DNA from: Phlebiopsis flavidoalba
Lineage: Eukaryota; Basidiomycota; Agaricomycetes; Polyporales; Phanerochaetaceae
Length of the DNA: 64,000 bases
Reading direction: 5' to 3'
Assembly: GCA_035772785.1 (NCBI GenBank)
Contig: JAOCPU010000016.1
Coordinates: 1-64,000, forward strand
The position numbers and the translations under genes were made by a program. The notes beneath the pieces were generated by a model. The model was not told the DNA's origin, did not search any database, and saw only the letters and a program-made list of their open reading frames with translations. Each line of letters opens with the position of its first letter. Position 1 is the first letter of the stretch. Of the stretch, positions 36,411 through 47,701 are shown in pieces.

Positions 36411-36973
36411 TGTCACAGATTATGCCATATAGTCAATTTTCTTTCATTTTCATTCAAATTTGATACCAAGTCTCAAGCACTCACTTTAAGCGTGTTCCTG
36501 CGCCACAAAGCTTAAGCTACAACGTTGGCATCAACTAAGAGTCTAGATGGGTAATGGATGCATCATATGTACTTAGGTCTAGGTAAGGGACTAGAACAAA
36601 GTTTATGACCTGAGGTAGATAGTATGATATCATAGACTGACTAGAGGTGGAAGGATGGAGTACGGATCTGAGGTAAGAATCTGTCATAGTTACCTCGGGC
36701 AGGCTGTAAAATAAAACACTGCCAGCAGGTTACTCTGGTTAGCTGTCGCTGAGCTGGCACTCTTTGACATGTATGACTCACACTACCAGCTCATTAATGA
36801 TATCATTAGAGACTGGCTCACATGTATATATAGGGATACATTTGTGGTCTTAAGCTCCAAGCTTAAACAACATCATTACAGATTCTCTTATATCTTTGTT
36901 ACTCGCACTCTATCTAGTGTTTTACACTTTTTCCCTTTAGCAACACACACAAGTGAGTAAGAGTTTTGTGACA
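36411..36973 (+). mobile_element. Solo LTR, family D, copy 3
   Basis: A 563-bp LTR beginning TGTCACAGATTATGCC and ending AGAGTTTTGTGACA, the best-preserved termini of the family (TGTCACA/TGTGACA). The five-base flanks GCCTA and GTCCT do not match. It is in the same orientation as the copy at 7292. The upstream 80 bases contain tRNA box-A-like and box-B-like motifs but no acceptable cloverleaf. Confidence 0.87.
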
Positions 36974-38875
36974 GTCCTGTGCTTGAATCAAGGGCCTTCC
37001 AAAATGCTAACACGCTATTGCATAAATCTAAAAAGAACAAGAACTTTCACTTTACAAATATCTGGTATGCAAACCATGATAGCGGCCTCATCTCTGCAAA
37101 GGTGAAGGGCCTGGGAGAGTTGTTCGAGAACATGGTATGTCTATATATCAATGTCAATGCTTATTGTCAAGAAACTTATGGCCAACATGCATATCATGTT
37201 CTCAGAATAAAATGTCTTTACATGATTTACTGTCAAGGTGCATGATGGCATATTTCAGAATAAGGAGGTTTTACTCAATCTTGTGAAGTCAATGATTAAG
37301 CTGGCAGATCATGAAGAGTGAGGTGTGAAAACACAGAACTTTTCTTATAGTCTTGCATTATGAGAATTTGCGAACACCGCCATCATTTTCAATTCTGAGC
37401 TATACAACTCATTTGGCCAATACTTTCAAGTACCTGCATAGCAAATACTTCAGTAATATCATCTCTGGGCTTTCTCATTGTACTATACTAATATCATTAT
37501 GACTAAAACGAAAACTGTGCAAAGCTTTCTTGGTTCCCTCTCAAGATATGTAACCAGACATTCAAGGATGCAAAGTCTTACATAGGCGGCCTCAACTATT
37601 TTGGACCTATAGCTTTGAGCTGCAATAACACCAAGCTACATCCAGCTTATTAAACATATCTTGACCATGAGAAAGGTGTAACAATGCTTATTGTGTCAGT
37701 GCGCAGTCCAATGGCAGTAGCAAACCCTGAGTAGCTACATGAGCTCCTGTGCAATTGCCCCAAAAAAGGATGACAAAGTGCAGAAGCTCTGGCTCTGTGG
37801 GTTTAATCATGTTCCATACCCTAGGCATACCAGGTCACAACCTCCTCTCATTCTTGCTTCCATGGACATTTCCAATACCCTCAAGGCCCTAAAGCTCTAT
37901 TGTTATTTGCAACAGATTTTCAAGATGGTCTTGTAGCCAAAAGGATCCACATCACTTTGTACTCTTGCAATGGCACGGAAACAGAGTGCTTGGTCCAACA
38001 GATGGTTGTTTCACAACTGCCAATTCTACCTCAATTCACGTTATCAAACATCCTGTCCCTAGGATGCCCGATCTCAATGTCACAATTGCTTGTGTCAATG
38101 GCCAGCCCATTATTATGATACAGAATTCCAAGCACACTGCCAGATGTACCATAACAACCTTTTCTTGGAGGCATATGTTCTGGTGCTCAGATGGACTACA
38201 TTGCAATATATTCCTAGTGCGTGCGACATTGGCTGCCTTTCAACAATAACAGTCCCACTCTGCTGTTGTAATGTTGTCAAATTGGAATAGACAAAGATGA
38301 TAAATGTCCGCTATCTAACCTTTTGCCTCCTAGGTCCCGGCGCAGTTTATCACAGAAAAGTACAATGATTGTGTGGGAAATGACCGTTTACAGTTTGTTT
38401 GTTTTTGGAGAGTCTTGTTGATGCTTAGTCAGAATTGTCATGTTTGTAATACTGTTTGGATGAAAATAGCCATTCATCACCCCATAGTTTTTATATCTAG
38501 ATAAGTGTGCACGAAATTCTTTTCTACAAACAGGCTACTCAGAGGGCCGCTAACTTCATCTCGCATATACTGCAATGCTATAGAGATAATATGTATTTCT
38601 CATTGAAGAACTTATTAGGCTCATTATTATCCAACTTATTGTGAATCTGGCTGTAAATATCCGCTGTGCCTTTGGCTTCAACTTTAACAAAAGTATGGCA
38701 AACGATGCTGTGGTGAAATATACAAGCATCATCAAAGACTTCACATCTTTTGCAACTAGCTCTTTCACATCCCGCACCTCAAGTCTTATTGTATATTTGA
38801 ATTTCTGGCTATCCCTACTAGTGCCAAACAGTTTGTTGTGTAAGCTGCAGCAGTTGCTGACAGCAAGTGCTTAGT
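36974..38875 (+). pseudogene. Decayed gene of an unidentified repetitive family
   Basis: Plus-strand exon-like pieces appear in order: SRAFQNANTLLHKSKKNKNF near 36985; AKSYIGGLNYFGPIALSCNN with TKLHPAY near 37570-37650; LIVSVRSPMAVANPE near 37690; KKDDKVQKLWLCGFNHVPYP near 37755; YSCNGTETECLVQQMV near 37955-38010; HVIKHPVPRMPDLNVTIACV with NGQPIIMIQNSKHTA near 38035-38140; and FISHILQCYRDNMYFSLKNL near 38550-38625. Several GT-AG-like junctions and stops interrupt them. From memory, this motif order resembles an uncharacterised protein family found in many copies in mushrooms and relatives, probably mobile-element linked. That is unverified. Confidence 0.5.
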
Positions 38876-39475
38876 ATAAAGAGTTAAGCAGAAGGTAGCC
38901 TCAGGGATCTGCATAGTTAGTAGCAAGATTTAGCTGTGAGATCCATTATATAAATTGATGTCAGAATCAATTGAATAAGTTTCGATTCAAATTTACATTA
39001 GAAGACCTAGAGTTAGAATTGGTAGATGCCCCAAAAATGCACAATTTTGAATTGAATAGTAATGAAAATCACATTTTTTTCCCATGGTTTGAACAAAATT
39101 TTGTGTTAGGAAGAGATCTCTAATATCCAAACATACATTGGAAACAATTTACTTTCATATATTGTAATATTATTGAATCAGATTGCATATATTCAAGCTT
39201 AGCGAAAACATTGATGAAAGCTCAAAAAGAACTGTATCACTTTTGCTATTCAGATTGCTTTATGGTAAATATCTTAGAAAGCAATCTAAATTTAATACAG
39301 TAATTGTAAAGTTTAATTATATTTAATGCTTTGTAATGAATAGTTTTTATAAGCTAGGGATATTTTTGAAGTTATGTCTTTATCATGAGGTAAAATTCCA
39401 GTAAATTAAGATTTCTCATAGCTATTTTATTTTTTTAGCTCTTACAAGCTATTCTTTATTATGCTCAAAATAGTA
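38876..39475 (+). mobile_element. Family B sequence, outer copy, left part
   Basis: From roughly 39050 this segment matches 39880-41100 (for example GAAAGCAATCTAAATTTAATACAG against GAAACCAGTCTAAATTTTAGTATAG, split here by the inner copy). It is the left part of an outer family B element that was opened by insertion of a second family B element at 39476. Its own left terminus was not found, so it may be 5'-truncated. Confidence 0.6.
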
Positions 39476-41294
39476 CAAGCCGCAGATAAAAGCAATACAA
39501 TTGGGCTTTGAGCACTTAAAAACAATGGCTTATAACTTGTTAAACTCATGAAGTGGCAGCTATAAGCTGTGAAATGAATACAGTTAACATGTATATGTAG
39601 TATTTTATTATCATGTCATATTACCATATATAGCAGGTGCTTATGAGATAAATTGAATACATCTTACTTTTGGAGCATATCAAAGAACGGCTTGTGAGGA
39701 GCTAAATTCAAATGGCAGTTGAAAATTTGTATATACCAAAATCTACCTCATGTATAGATATAACTTAACAAATATTTTTAGCTAATCAATACTGCTCATT
39801 ATACAGAGCATTCATGTAATTGCATTTTGTAATCAGTGTGCCCAGAACTGAAAAACTACGCTATTATATTTTTGGACAATGTTACAAATATCCCAAAAAT
39901 TCAGCCAGGCATTGATGAGAGCTTACAAAGAACCGCATTATTTCTATAATTCAGAGTTCCTCCTTTCCGGCAAATATTTTAGAAACCAGTCTAAATTTTA
40001 GTATAGCAATTGCAAAATATAATTACATACAGTGAATAACAAAAGTGTGTCGCACTTAGATATTGAGCACTCAAAGAATTTTGAATAAGATATCCATAAA
40101 GAAAGCTGTTGCATAACTGTAATGAGGATTGTATAGAATAGCATAAAGAGCTATTTTTGATATAGTACACATATAGATTATAAATAGTGTGATAGCCATT
40201 GGATAATGAGCAAATGTACTAGATTTGCTCTTATCAGAGATTCATTTTTTTTATTGTACAGTAATGAAAATAGTTTGCATTTGAAGATTGGTATCAATAA
40301 AATTCCTAAAAAAGTAATAACTAATACTATCTCTATACTGTAGTTATATAATGCATCATAGCTTACTATAGCTAGCTACACATTTATAGCCACAATAAAT
40401 TTGAGAGCAAGCCAAGGTCAAAATGGGATTTTTATTTGTAACTTGACAACACTTTACAGCAGTATATCTGTTCTTTTTTCTCACACATTCAGTGTTTCGT
40501 TCTCTATAGCTGACAAAAAATCCAGATATTTCCACATACTCTATTACAGCCAATATAAATTTAATAGTATTTTACATATAGCTGTGACAGAAAGAATCAA
40601 TATTCATTCACTAATGATATCAAATACATACTATACATTGCTTTTTACACAATTACTCATGAATCAAGCGCTATTTTTTCAATGGTACCTATAATGCGTA
40701 TCTTTTTCTTTGGTGGTGTAATAAAGGAATCTTCCATTAGTGCAAGGTTTTAATGTATTTGTTTATTATACCATCATAGCTGCTTATATATAGTATATAT
40801 ATGTAAATCCTGAAAATGATATTCATTACTATAGTATTCCAAAAAAATGGCTTTTCTGTAGTTGCTCATCTCAATATCTTACAATATATTCTTCAAAATG
40901 CTCAATATCCAAATGTGACACTTTTTTGTCAGTCACTGTAAATGTTTTGTAATAAATAGCTTTTATTGCTGAAGAATATTTTATGTGAAGTTATGTCTTC
41001 TTATATAAAGTTAATTTTAAGTACAAAAAGATTTTTCACATTACCGTTTTTAGTTCAGCTTTTACAAGCTATATCTTTGTTATGCTCAAAAGTAATTTAG
41101 ATTCAATTTATTCTATAAGCACTTGCTTATAATATAGTAATATGATATTGTTATAAAGTACTACATATATATCTTTTATGTATGTGATTTACAGCTTATA
41201 GCCATGGGGGGGGGGCCTTGAGTCTCTAACAAGTTATAAGCTATTGTTTCTGAGAGTCCTTAAAGTCCAATTGCATTACTTTTGTCTGCGGCTG
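39476..41294 (+). mobile_element. Family B TIR element, inner complete copy
   Basis: The left end is CAAGCCGCAGATAAAAGCAA and the right end is the inverted form of CAGCCGCAGACAAAAGTAAT, with TA on both sides (39474-39475 and 41295-41296). Inverted similarity runs for roughly 180 bases, including CAATTGG(G/A)CTTT, CTTATAACTTGTTA and GTATATGTAGTA-like segments. Without the family A insertion it is about 910 bp. No transposase is encoded. Long inverted ends, the TA duplication and lack of coding capacity mark it as a non-autonomous DNA element. Confidence 0.82.
40030..40938 (-). mobile_element. Family A TIR element, copy 6 (reverse)
   Basis: A 909-bp copy from CAGTGAATAACAAAAGTGTG to TTTTTTGTCAGTCACTG, with flanking TA at 40028-40029 and 40939-40940. 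It lies inside the inner family B element, which itself lies inside another family B element. Confidence 0.9.
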
Positions 41295-41296
41295 TA

Positions 41297-41492
41297 TATA
41301 TTTAATTAATCTTATTGGCAGCTGCTATATGGTAATGATACAGAATTGTGATAAAATACTAGATATATATGTTGTATATACCCAATTTTTACAGATATAT
41401 AGCTATCTTTTGAGTGTAACATTATTAGAGCTAATCGTTAGTCTTGATGCTGAGTGCTTAAAGCCCAATTACATTATTTTTGTCTGCAGCTG
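41297..41492 (+). mobile_element. Family B sequence, outer copy, right terminus
   Basis: After the inner element the outer copy resumes and ends with AAGCCCAATTACATTATTTT then TGTCTGCAGCTG at 41492, followed by TA. This is a second family B right end only about 200 bases beyond the first, which is what nesting predicts. Confidence 0.72.
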
Positions 41493-41912
41493 TATATTAC
41501 ATAGTAACTATTATGTATCTAAGTTTACTGTAGGCTAATGTTAATTATTAACAATACAAAGTGTAGATTATACACTTCATAAAGTCTTTACCTGATTATT
41601 ATGCTATAATCTTGTCTATTTGAATATATTCTAGTTTTTCTTTGTTTATAGCTGTTCGTTTATTTTGTGCTATGGATTCAATAATAGCACGTGTATATAA
41701 TGGGTTTTGTTTGCCTGCCAACATCAAGTTCATTTTAGTCTACTTTATTTTTTTGTGCTTTGCCATTGTTGTGCCTATATTGTGTCATTGCCTTTGCAAT
41801 AAATACATGGTTTTTTGTTTGCAACTATAGGTAAAAATGACTTTCACATGGTTGCAAATAAAAGTTGATAAACAATATAAAAATATAAATTACTATTGTC
41901 ACAAATCTTGGG

Positions 41913-42085
41913 ATGCCGGGACTATAAGCGCTTGTAAGGGCTTGTAAGACAGTTGAGAGATTTGGTCTCACTGAGACTGCACAAAATATCTCATAAGATG
42001 AGCTTACGAGATGCCCTTGATAGAGACCAGTTGAGAGGCTTTTGAGAGACCTTCTATGAGAGTCTCTGAGACGACGTCCCAGCAT
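41913..42085. mobile_element. Small element with inverted ends (candidate MITE)
   Basis: ATGCCGGGAC at 41913-41922 faces GTCCCAGCAT at 42076-42085, nine of ten bases inverted. The interior is unusually rich in GAGAC and CTTGTAAG motifs compared with the surrounding AT-rich DNA. Related CTTGTAAGCCCG sequence occurs just outside the right end, near 42160, so the true boundary may be wider. No target duplication is established. Confidence 0.35.
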
Positions 42086-42371
42086 TATTTTGATGTCTCA
42101 AGAGATATCAGCTATGGGCAATTTATTATGTTGACGGTTGAGATGTCCTTTGAGACGGTCTTCTTGTAAGCCCGTGGGGAAATTTGCAACAATGGGCAGC
42201 TAAGTAGCTGCTATCAATATATCAAGAAATGGTGAAACTCTGAAATATTATCATAGTTAGCCCCCAATATCACCACTTTATATAAATTAGCAGAATTTCT
42301 TCTATGAGGCAATCCAAAACTAAAGTTGGCAAAATTCCATCTTATATGAGGATCCTAATGTATATCTCATA

Positions 42372-43403
42372 CAGTGACTGACAAAAGTGTGTCACACTTA
42401 GATATTGAGCATTTATAAAGAATTTGAGGTCGAGATATCCATAAAAAGAGCTGTAGCATAACTATAATAAGAATTGTCATAGAATATACAGCATGACTAG
42501 CGCTATTTTTGATATATGCACATATTATACCACTAAGCAGTAATATAGCCCAAATTTGGATAGTGAGCAAAATGTACTAAATTTGCTCTTATCACAGGAG
42601 ATTCCTTTATTTATACAGTAATAAAAAAATGTTTTGCATTTGCAGAAAATTGATACTGAAAAATACCTTAATATCATCCCTATACTGTATATATGTTGTG
42701 TACAGTTAAAGCTTACTCATAGCTAGCTACATATTATTATCTACAATCAAATATTAGAGCCAGCAAGGTCAAGGTTTCAAACCTTGAGGATTTTAATTTC
42801 CCCTAACCTGTCCGCACTTTACAATATAGAATACCTGCCTTTTCTCTCACAACATTACTGTTGTTCAATATTTCTTATATAGCTGACGAAAACTTCGGAA
42901 AGATTGTTTAAGCATGTTACCACATACTCTTCATTACGAGCGCCACAATATAAATTTATTACATAGTTTTCTACATATAGTCTGTGACGCAAAAGAAAAA
43001 ATACTGCGGGGGGGAATGATTCATTTCATTCGATGAATCACTATATATCAAAATACATAACTATACTTGCTTTTTTATACAATTACTCATGAATCAGCTA
43101 TTTTTTTCAATGGTACCTATAATGCGTATCTATTTTTCTGTTTGGTGTTGTAATAAGAGAATCACATTCGTATCATTTAGTAGCAGTTTTAAATATATTT
43201 GTTTATTATAACACATCCATCAGCTGCTATAGATGGTATATTGTGTGACCATCTTGAAAATGATGTTCTTACTGTATACTAGCGAAGTATATTCCACAAA
43301 AAGAATTACTTTTCTCGTAGTTGCTCATATGTAATATATCTTACAATATATTGCTTTTAAATGCTTGAATATCCAAGTGTGACCACATTTTTGCCAGTCA
43401 CTG
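42372..43403 (-). mobile_element. Family A TIR element, copy 7 (reverse, inflated)
   Basis: Bounded by CAGTGACTGACAAAAGTGTG and TTTTTGCCAGTCACTG, with flanking TA (42370-42371 and 43404-43405). At 1,032 bp it is 120-180 bases longer than full siblings. The extra length comes from many one- to few-base insertions, including a G run near 43011. This matches the error-like insertions in the genes that follow. Confidence 0.87.
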
Positions 43404-43405
43404 TA

Positions 43406-44185
43406 TGATATACGATAAGTTAATAATAATTATATAAGAGGGCTAATGCAATTATACAAGCAGCTAATTCGCTAAGATTTATATACAGGTTAGTCTAATG
43501 CAATTGACATGGATAAAAAGATCAATAATTGCAGCGATCCTGATGCTTTTATTGTCTTACCTAAATTGCTATCTACACTTTTGCTTAATTTATAGCCAGT
43601 GCTTGTTGTGATGATCATACATGATCAACTACCGAGTTCTTTCAAAAAGGTGGACTATAAACACTTATAGATCATCAAAAGTAGTGGATATCATATATTA
43701 TTAGATGGATTTATTATATGAAAAGTATGGTGCGAAAGAAATGATAAACAACGAATCATAACAGTCACCAGTTAGGTGAATGTGTAAGGTCAGACTCCCC
43801 CCCTTTTAAGATGATTCTAGTCATGGGCACTTATGATGATGAATGGCTTGTCTTTGAGACGGGTTTTGAACTTCCTTGGTGTGTTTGTGACGCATTCCTT
43901 TCAGGGGAATCACAGAAATCAGGGGAATCATACTAGCGGTTGTTGTTGGCAAGTGTTTATGCCAATTGGGCCAAAGCATCTCATGTACTCTGAAATTTTC
44001 TCATATTTTGCAATTCCATAAGCTTGATATCCCATTACCATTGTATAACGTAAACAACAAACTAGAACAACTCGCGATTAAGATAATCATTCCTCTCATA
44101 GCACACTTCATCATGTCATTAAACAATGGGACTATGTTCAGCGCAGTCAGCTCAGAGGGACAAACCCAGAGTAAAATAAAACTAC
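43406..44185. other. Transition from AT-rich repeats to gene-bearing DNA
   Basis: Composition changes from AT-rich to mixed across this stretch. No gene is recognised. Its right part is probably the 3' flank of the minus-strand methyltransferase gene. Confidence 0.5.
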
Positions 44186-46078
44186 TCACGTGATCTCCTT
44201 TTGCGGGGTAAACATGGATAGATGCATGGTCATTGGTTTGGTGACGCCAAGCACGGCGTGGATCATCCGTTTCAGATTCTTGTGACAGGGTGAGCTGGAA
44301 AACCGACGCGACTGCCACCGTTTTTCCTCGAAATGATCGTCGAGTAACGCGAGGAAGAAGAACCCAGACACGATTACCAGCGCTCGAGCCATAAGCCTCA
44401 ATGACCTTTGTCCTTGTTTGAGACCCAGTTTTTCTTGTACCAACGGTGGATTGTCGCAGAGTATTGGTACGCCTAGCACGTCAATGTTCTTGACTTCAAA
44501 TCCCCGGCCTAGCGGGCGCTCGACTTGCGCAGACAACCAAACCCAACCGATGCGAATAACACGAAGCAATCAGCACAACCGGGGAAAGACATACTTGTTC
44601 ATGAGAAAAAAGACCCCTAACGCACAAGTGAGTGAGCAAGGCCTGTGATACACAAATAAGAAAAGTTAAGCTACCAGATAAGGTCTTCATATTGCCAGTA
44701 GTAGTGGACGGATACCAGAGAGCAAAACCTGGAAAAACGAATACACCATCAATCGTCCCGAGGAGAGATGTATAGACCTGGCGAAGGAAAACTCTGGTAA
44801 ACGACGAATACCGACGTGCTAGGCGCAGGACGTTAGCAGTCAAAAAATATGCTAAATAAAGACCACATACCTCGGCCATCTCCAAGCCTGACACACATCC
44901 CTTGGTGTACGCGCCCCTTCCCACCAGGGATGTACCGGGCATCACAGCAGAGGATCTTTCGCACGCTCAGAGAATCTCCACACCTGAAACACTACTTTAA
45001 CATCCTTCGAGTTCTTATATGAGTGCGTTCTACCGAAGCGTAACATTGGCTCGCAATGCGCTCGTTGCCGAATGCGGTCTGGTTCTTGGCCAGGTGACAC
45101 CAGTGACACGGCAGCCGTAGTTCTTGTGAGCGAAGCAGAGAGAGTACCCCAGCCACAGCCGATGTCGAGAAGGTGGTCCTCGGGCTGGAGATTCAGCTGT
45201 ACGCTGAATGAGTGGCAGACTCAAAAGAATACAGAGGAACTACATACCTTCTCGCAAACAATAGTCATCTTGTTGTCCTGAAGTTGCTCCAAGGTCTCCT
45301 CCTTGGTAAGGTCAGTGATGACACCTAAGACGTGTAAACCATGCGAGGACCAAGGAACCATTCGTAAAGTCATCGCCTCCTATAGTAGACGCAGTTAGTT
45401 CTTGCTCAAGCGTCGATAAACGGTACTCACGGTCGTAGTGGTCGCGCACAGGAGTCAGGGGGGAGGTTGCTCGGTGTCCTGGTCCTCAGTGTGCCTGATA
45501 ACGTCAGGGATAAGGTTGAAGAAGACGTATTTGAAGAGCTCCAGGGTGAACACCATCTTGGCCCAAATCATGCCGCTTCTCCATAATGTCAAGCACATCA
45601 CCTGGTAACGTGAGGATCAAGGGGTCAGCAAGCGCGTCTGGACGCGTCAAGAGACGAGGCACACCGTTAAAATCAATCTTGCCCTCGAAATAATACGCGT
45701 CGTGGAAAAAACTTGCATGGGGATCTTTTCCCTGGCCTTGTATTTCTTCTTGAGTCTCTTCGTCGTGAATCGTGATGTATTCTTCGATGTTGCGCTCGGG
45801 AGCACGACCTTGTTGTTCTTGCGTGGTCCATACGTGCTCATGACCGTCCAGTATCCCATCGCTACGGGGAATGCCGAGAATGATGAGTAGAAAGAGTGTA
45901 GGTCTTGAATCCACCACGGTTGAAGGACGTGCAGCAGACGTTTGGCAAACCATGGAACGACGACAATGAGAGCGGCGAGGTGATAGTTCTGAATGCGCCG
46001 GTTGCCCTCTGCAAGGCCCTCTATGGGGGCATTTTTGATCGCAGGGGTGTCCGTGACGCGGACGGTGTGGAAAGGCAT
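44186..46078 (-). CDS. Sphingolipid C9-methyltransferase, frame-broken
   Basis: A SAM-dependent enzyme that adds the C9 methyl group to the sphingoid base of fungal glucosylceramides; it is membrane-bound in the ER. The start is Met at 46078 (MPFHTVRVTDTPAIKNAPI). Next come a hydrophobic segment (LAALIVVVPWFAKRLL), GYWTVMSTYGPRKN and KIPMQVF near 45720. The SAM motif LLDIGCGWGTL lies near 45141-45173. EETLEQLQDNKMTIVCEK precedes a GTATGT donor near 45240. The conserved LEMAE is split from HVG by an intron near 44825-44875, and GFEVKNIDVLG lies near 44490. The tail PQKEIT ends at a TGA at 44186-44188. Family motifs are complete, but the frame shifts many times, mostly at single extra bases. 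It is divergent from YIF1 and shares a 228-bp upstream region with it. Confidence 0.88.
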
Positions 46079-46306
46079 GACGGACGCGGCGAGCAATCGT
46101 GCCGAGCGCACGACGTCCAATATTTGTAGAGCGCCCTGTCCCGCAGCTTGGCTCTGTTTGGCAACATCCACGTGGCGGCCGCCCGTCGTGGCGCGTCTTG
46201 CAAGCGTAGCAGGCACAAGGTATCCACCGGGGGGGGGGGGGGGAGGGGGAGTGTCCGCAGAGAGCTTGGCCCCGTCACCTCCTTTTGTTTCCCTTCGCTC
46301 CTCGCC
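46079..46306. promoter_or_regulatory. Shared divergent promoter region with a 15-base G run
   Basis: The 228 bases between the start codons of the methyltransferase (minus) and YIF1 (plus) must hold both promoters. A G homopolymer of 15 bases lies at 46229-46243. No TATA box is evident. Whether the G run is real or a sequencing artefact is unclear. Confidence 0.5.
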
Positions 46307-47701
46307 ATGTCCTACTAACCGGGCTCAATACCACAACAGGAGCCCGACCCCACCAATCTGCAGCACCCGGTAGCCGACGCACCCTTATCTTCCCTGAACT
46401 TCGACAACATCCCTGTCGACAACTCCCCTTCGACACCCGCTTCTCCACAAGGCTACCAACGTTACACAAGCTCGCCTCAGCCCGGACAGCTTATGGGTCG
46501 AACGCACCTATGTCACTGGGGCCACAGCCACCGCAAGGCTACGTCTCTGGGCTATCCCCCTGTAGGCTCGCCGCCGCGCCAGCCGACCGTACGAAACCAG
46601 GCCGGTCCCGGCGCCGGGTAAACCCTTGCGTACCCGTTGACGTTCAGCGCATGGGGTATTAACGACGCGACCGCTCAATTCGGTTATGCATTTTGGGCAG
46701 AATTGCAGTCGCGGCGGGACAGGTACTATGTGCAGAAAAAGGTGCGTTGGACATGAGCGTTAGGAACGTAAGGCGGAAGCTTATGAGGGATCTGTGAACC
46801 ATTCACTAGGCGGTCTCATACCGATGCACAGCCGTCAAGCATCACTTTCAAGGTGTCCAACTCGTACGTCGTGAAGAAGATAGGCCTTGTAACTGTTCCC
46901 GTGGGCGGGCATAAGCCATGGGCACGTAAAACGTACCGCACCGAGAATGGCCAAGCAGAATGGCTTTCCTCCGCGCGATGACATCAACTCTCCAGACCTC
47001 TACATACCAGGTACGTATGCTCTGAGACACACTCGCATGCAGCTTGATACTCATTGAAATCCCAGCAATGGCACTGGTGACCTATGTCCTCCTTGCAGCA
47101 CTGTACTCTGGCCTCAACTCACGATTCCATCCCGAAGTCCTCGGCAGTGCTGCGTCAAGGCAATTGGCGGTCGTGATCCTTGACATGGCGTTCGTCTATA
47201 TGGGTTGCTATTTTCTTCTTGAAGCATCCAGGTGTGTCTACTTGTCCATTTGTTGCTCGCACATACCAATTATTACCACAGGGACAGAGCCAGTTGCTGG
47301 ACCTCCTTGCCTATGACGGCTATAAATTTGTCGGGTGAGCTCCGTTGTATACTATCTCTGCAACCCATATACTCATTGGTTGCTTTTCTCAGTTTATCGT
47401 CACCCTCGTCGCGGGCCTTCTCAACTTTGGCCGTACGATGGTACTTCGTCGTTTTCATCTATTGCTTCCTCCCGCGACCTTCCTCTTCCTTGTATGTACA
47501 TTTTCACCTTTTGCTCCTTAACCTTGTAATGACTCTCTCTTGATCCATGCAGCTCCGCTCCCTTAGGTCGCTGGGTCCTACCGGATGCTTCTGCAACAGC
47601 TTCGCCAGTGAGCTCGTCGCAACGGTCCAAAACGGATTACGTTCTTGTTCTTGATTGCTGCAAGTCAACTATTGTATATGGGCTCGCTGGTCAGAGTGTA
47701 G
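46307..47701 (+). CDS. YIF1: YIF1-family ER-Golgi membrane protein, frame-broken
   Basis: YIF1 partners YIP1-type proteins and Rab GTPases in COPII vesicle traffic between ER and Golgi. The N-terminal part is Pro/Gln/Ser-rich (NFDNIPVDNSPSTPASPQGY), as expected for the cytosolic tail. Family landmarks follow: AWGINDATAQFGYAF, GGLIPMHS, KPWARKTYRTENGQAEW, MALVTYVLLAALYSGLNSRF, FHPEVLG, AVVILDMAFVYMGCYFLL, KFVG, VTLVAGLLNFGRT and, at the end, ITFLFLIAASQLLYMGSLVR with a TAG at 47699-47701. Introns are visible at about 46741-46806, 47011-47065, 47232-47281 and 47493-47551. Single inserted bases break the frame, for example directly after the first three codons (ATGTCCTACT-AACCGG). The multi-pass C-terminal half is complete. 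Confidence 0.9.
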
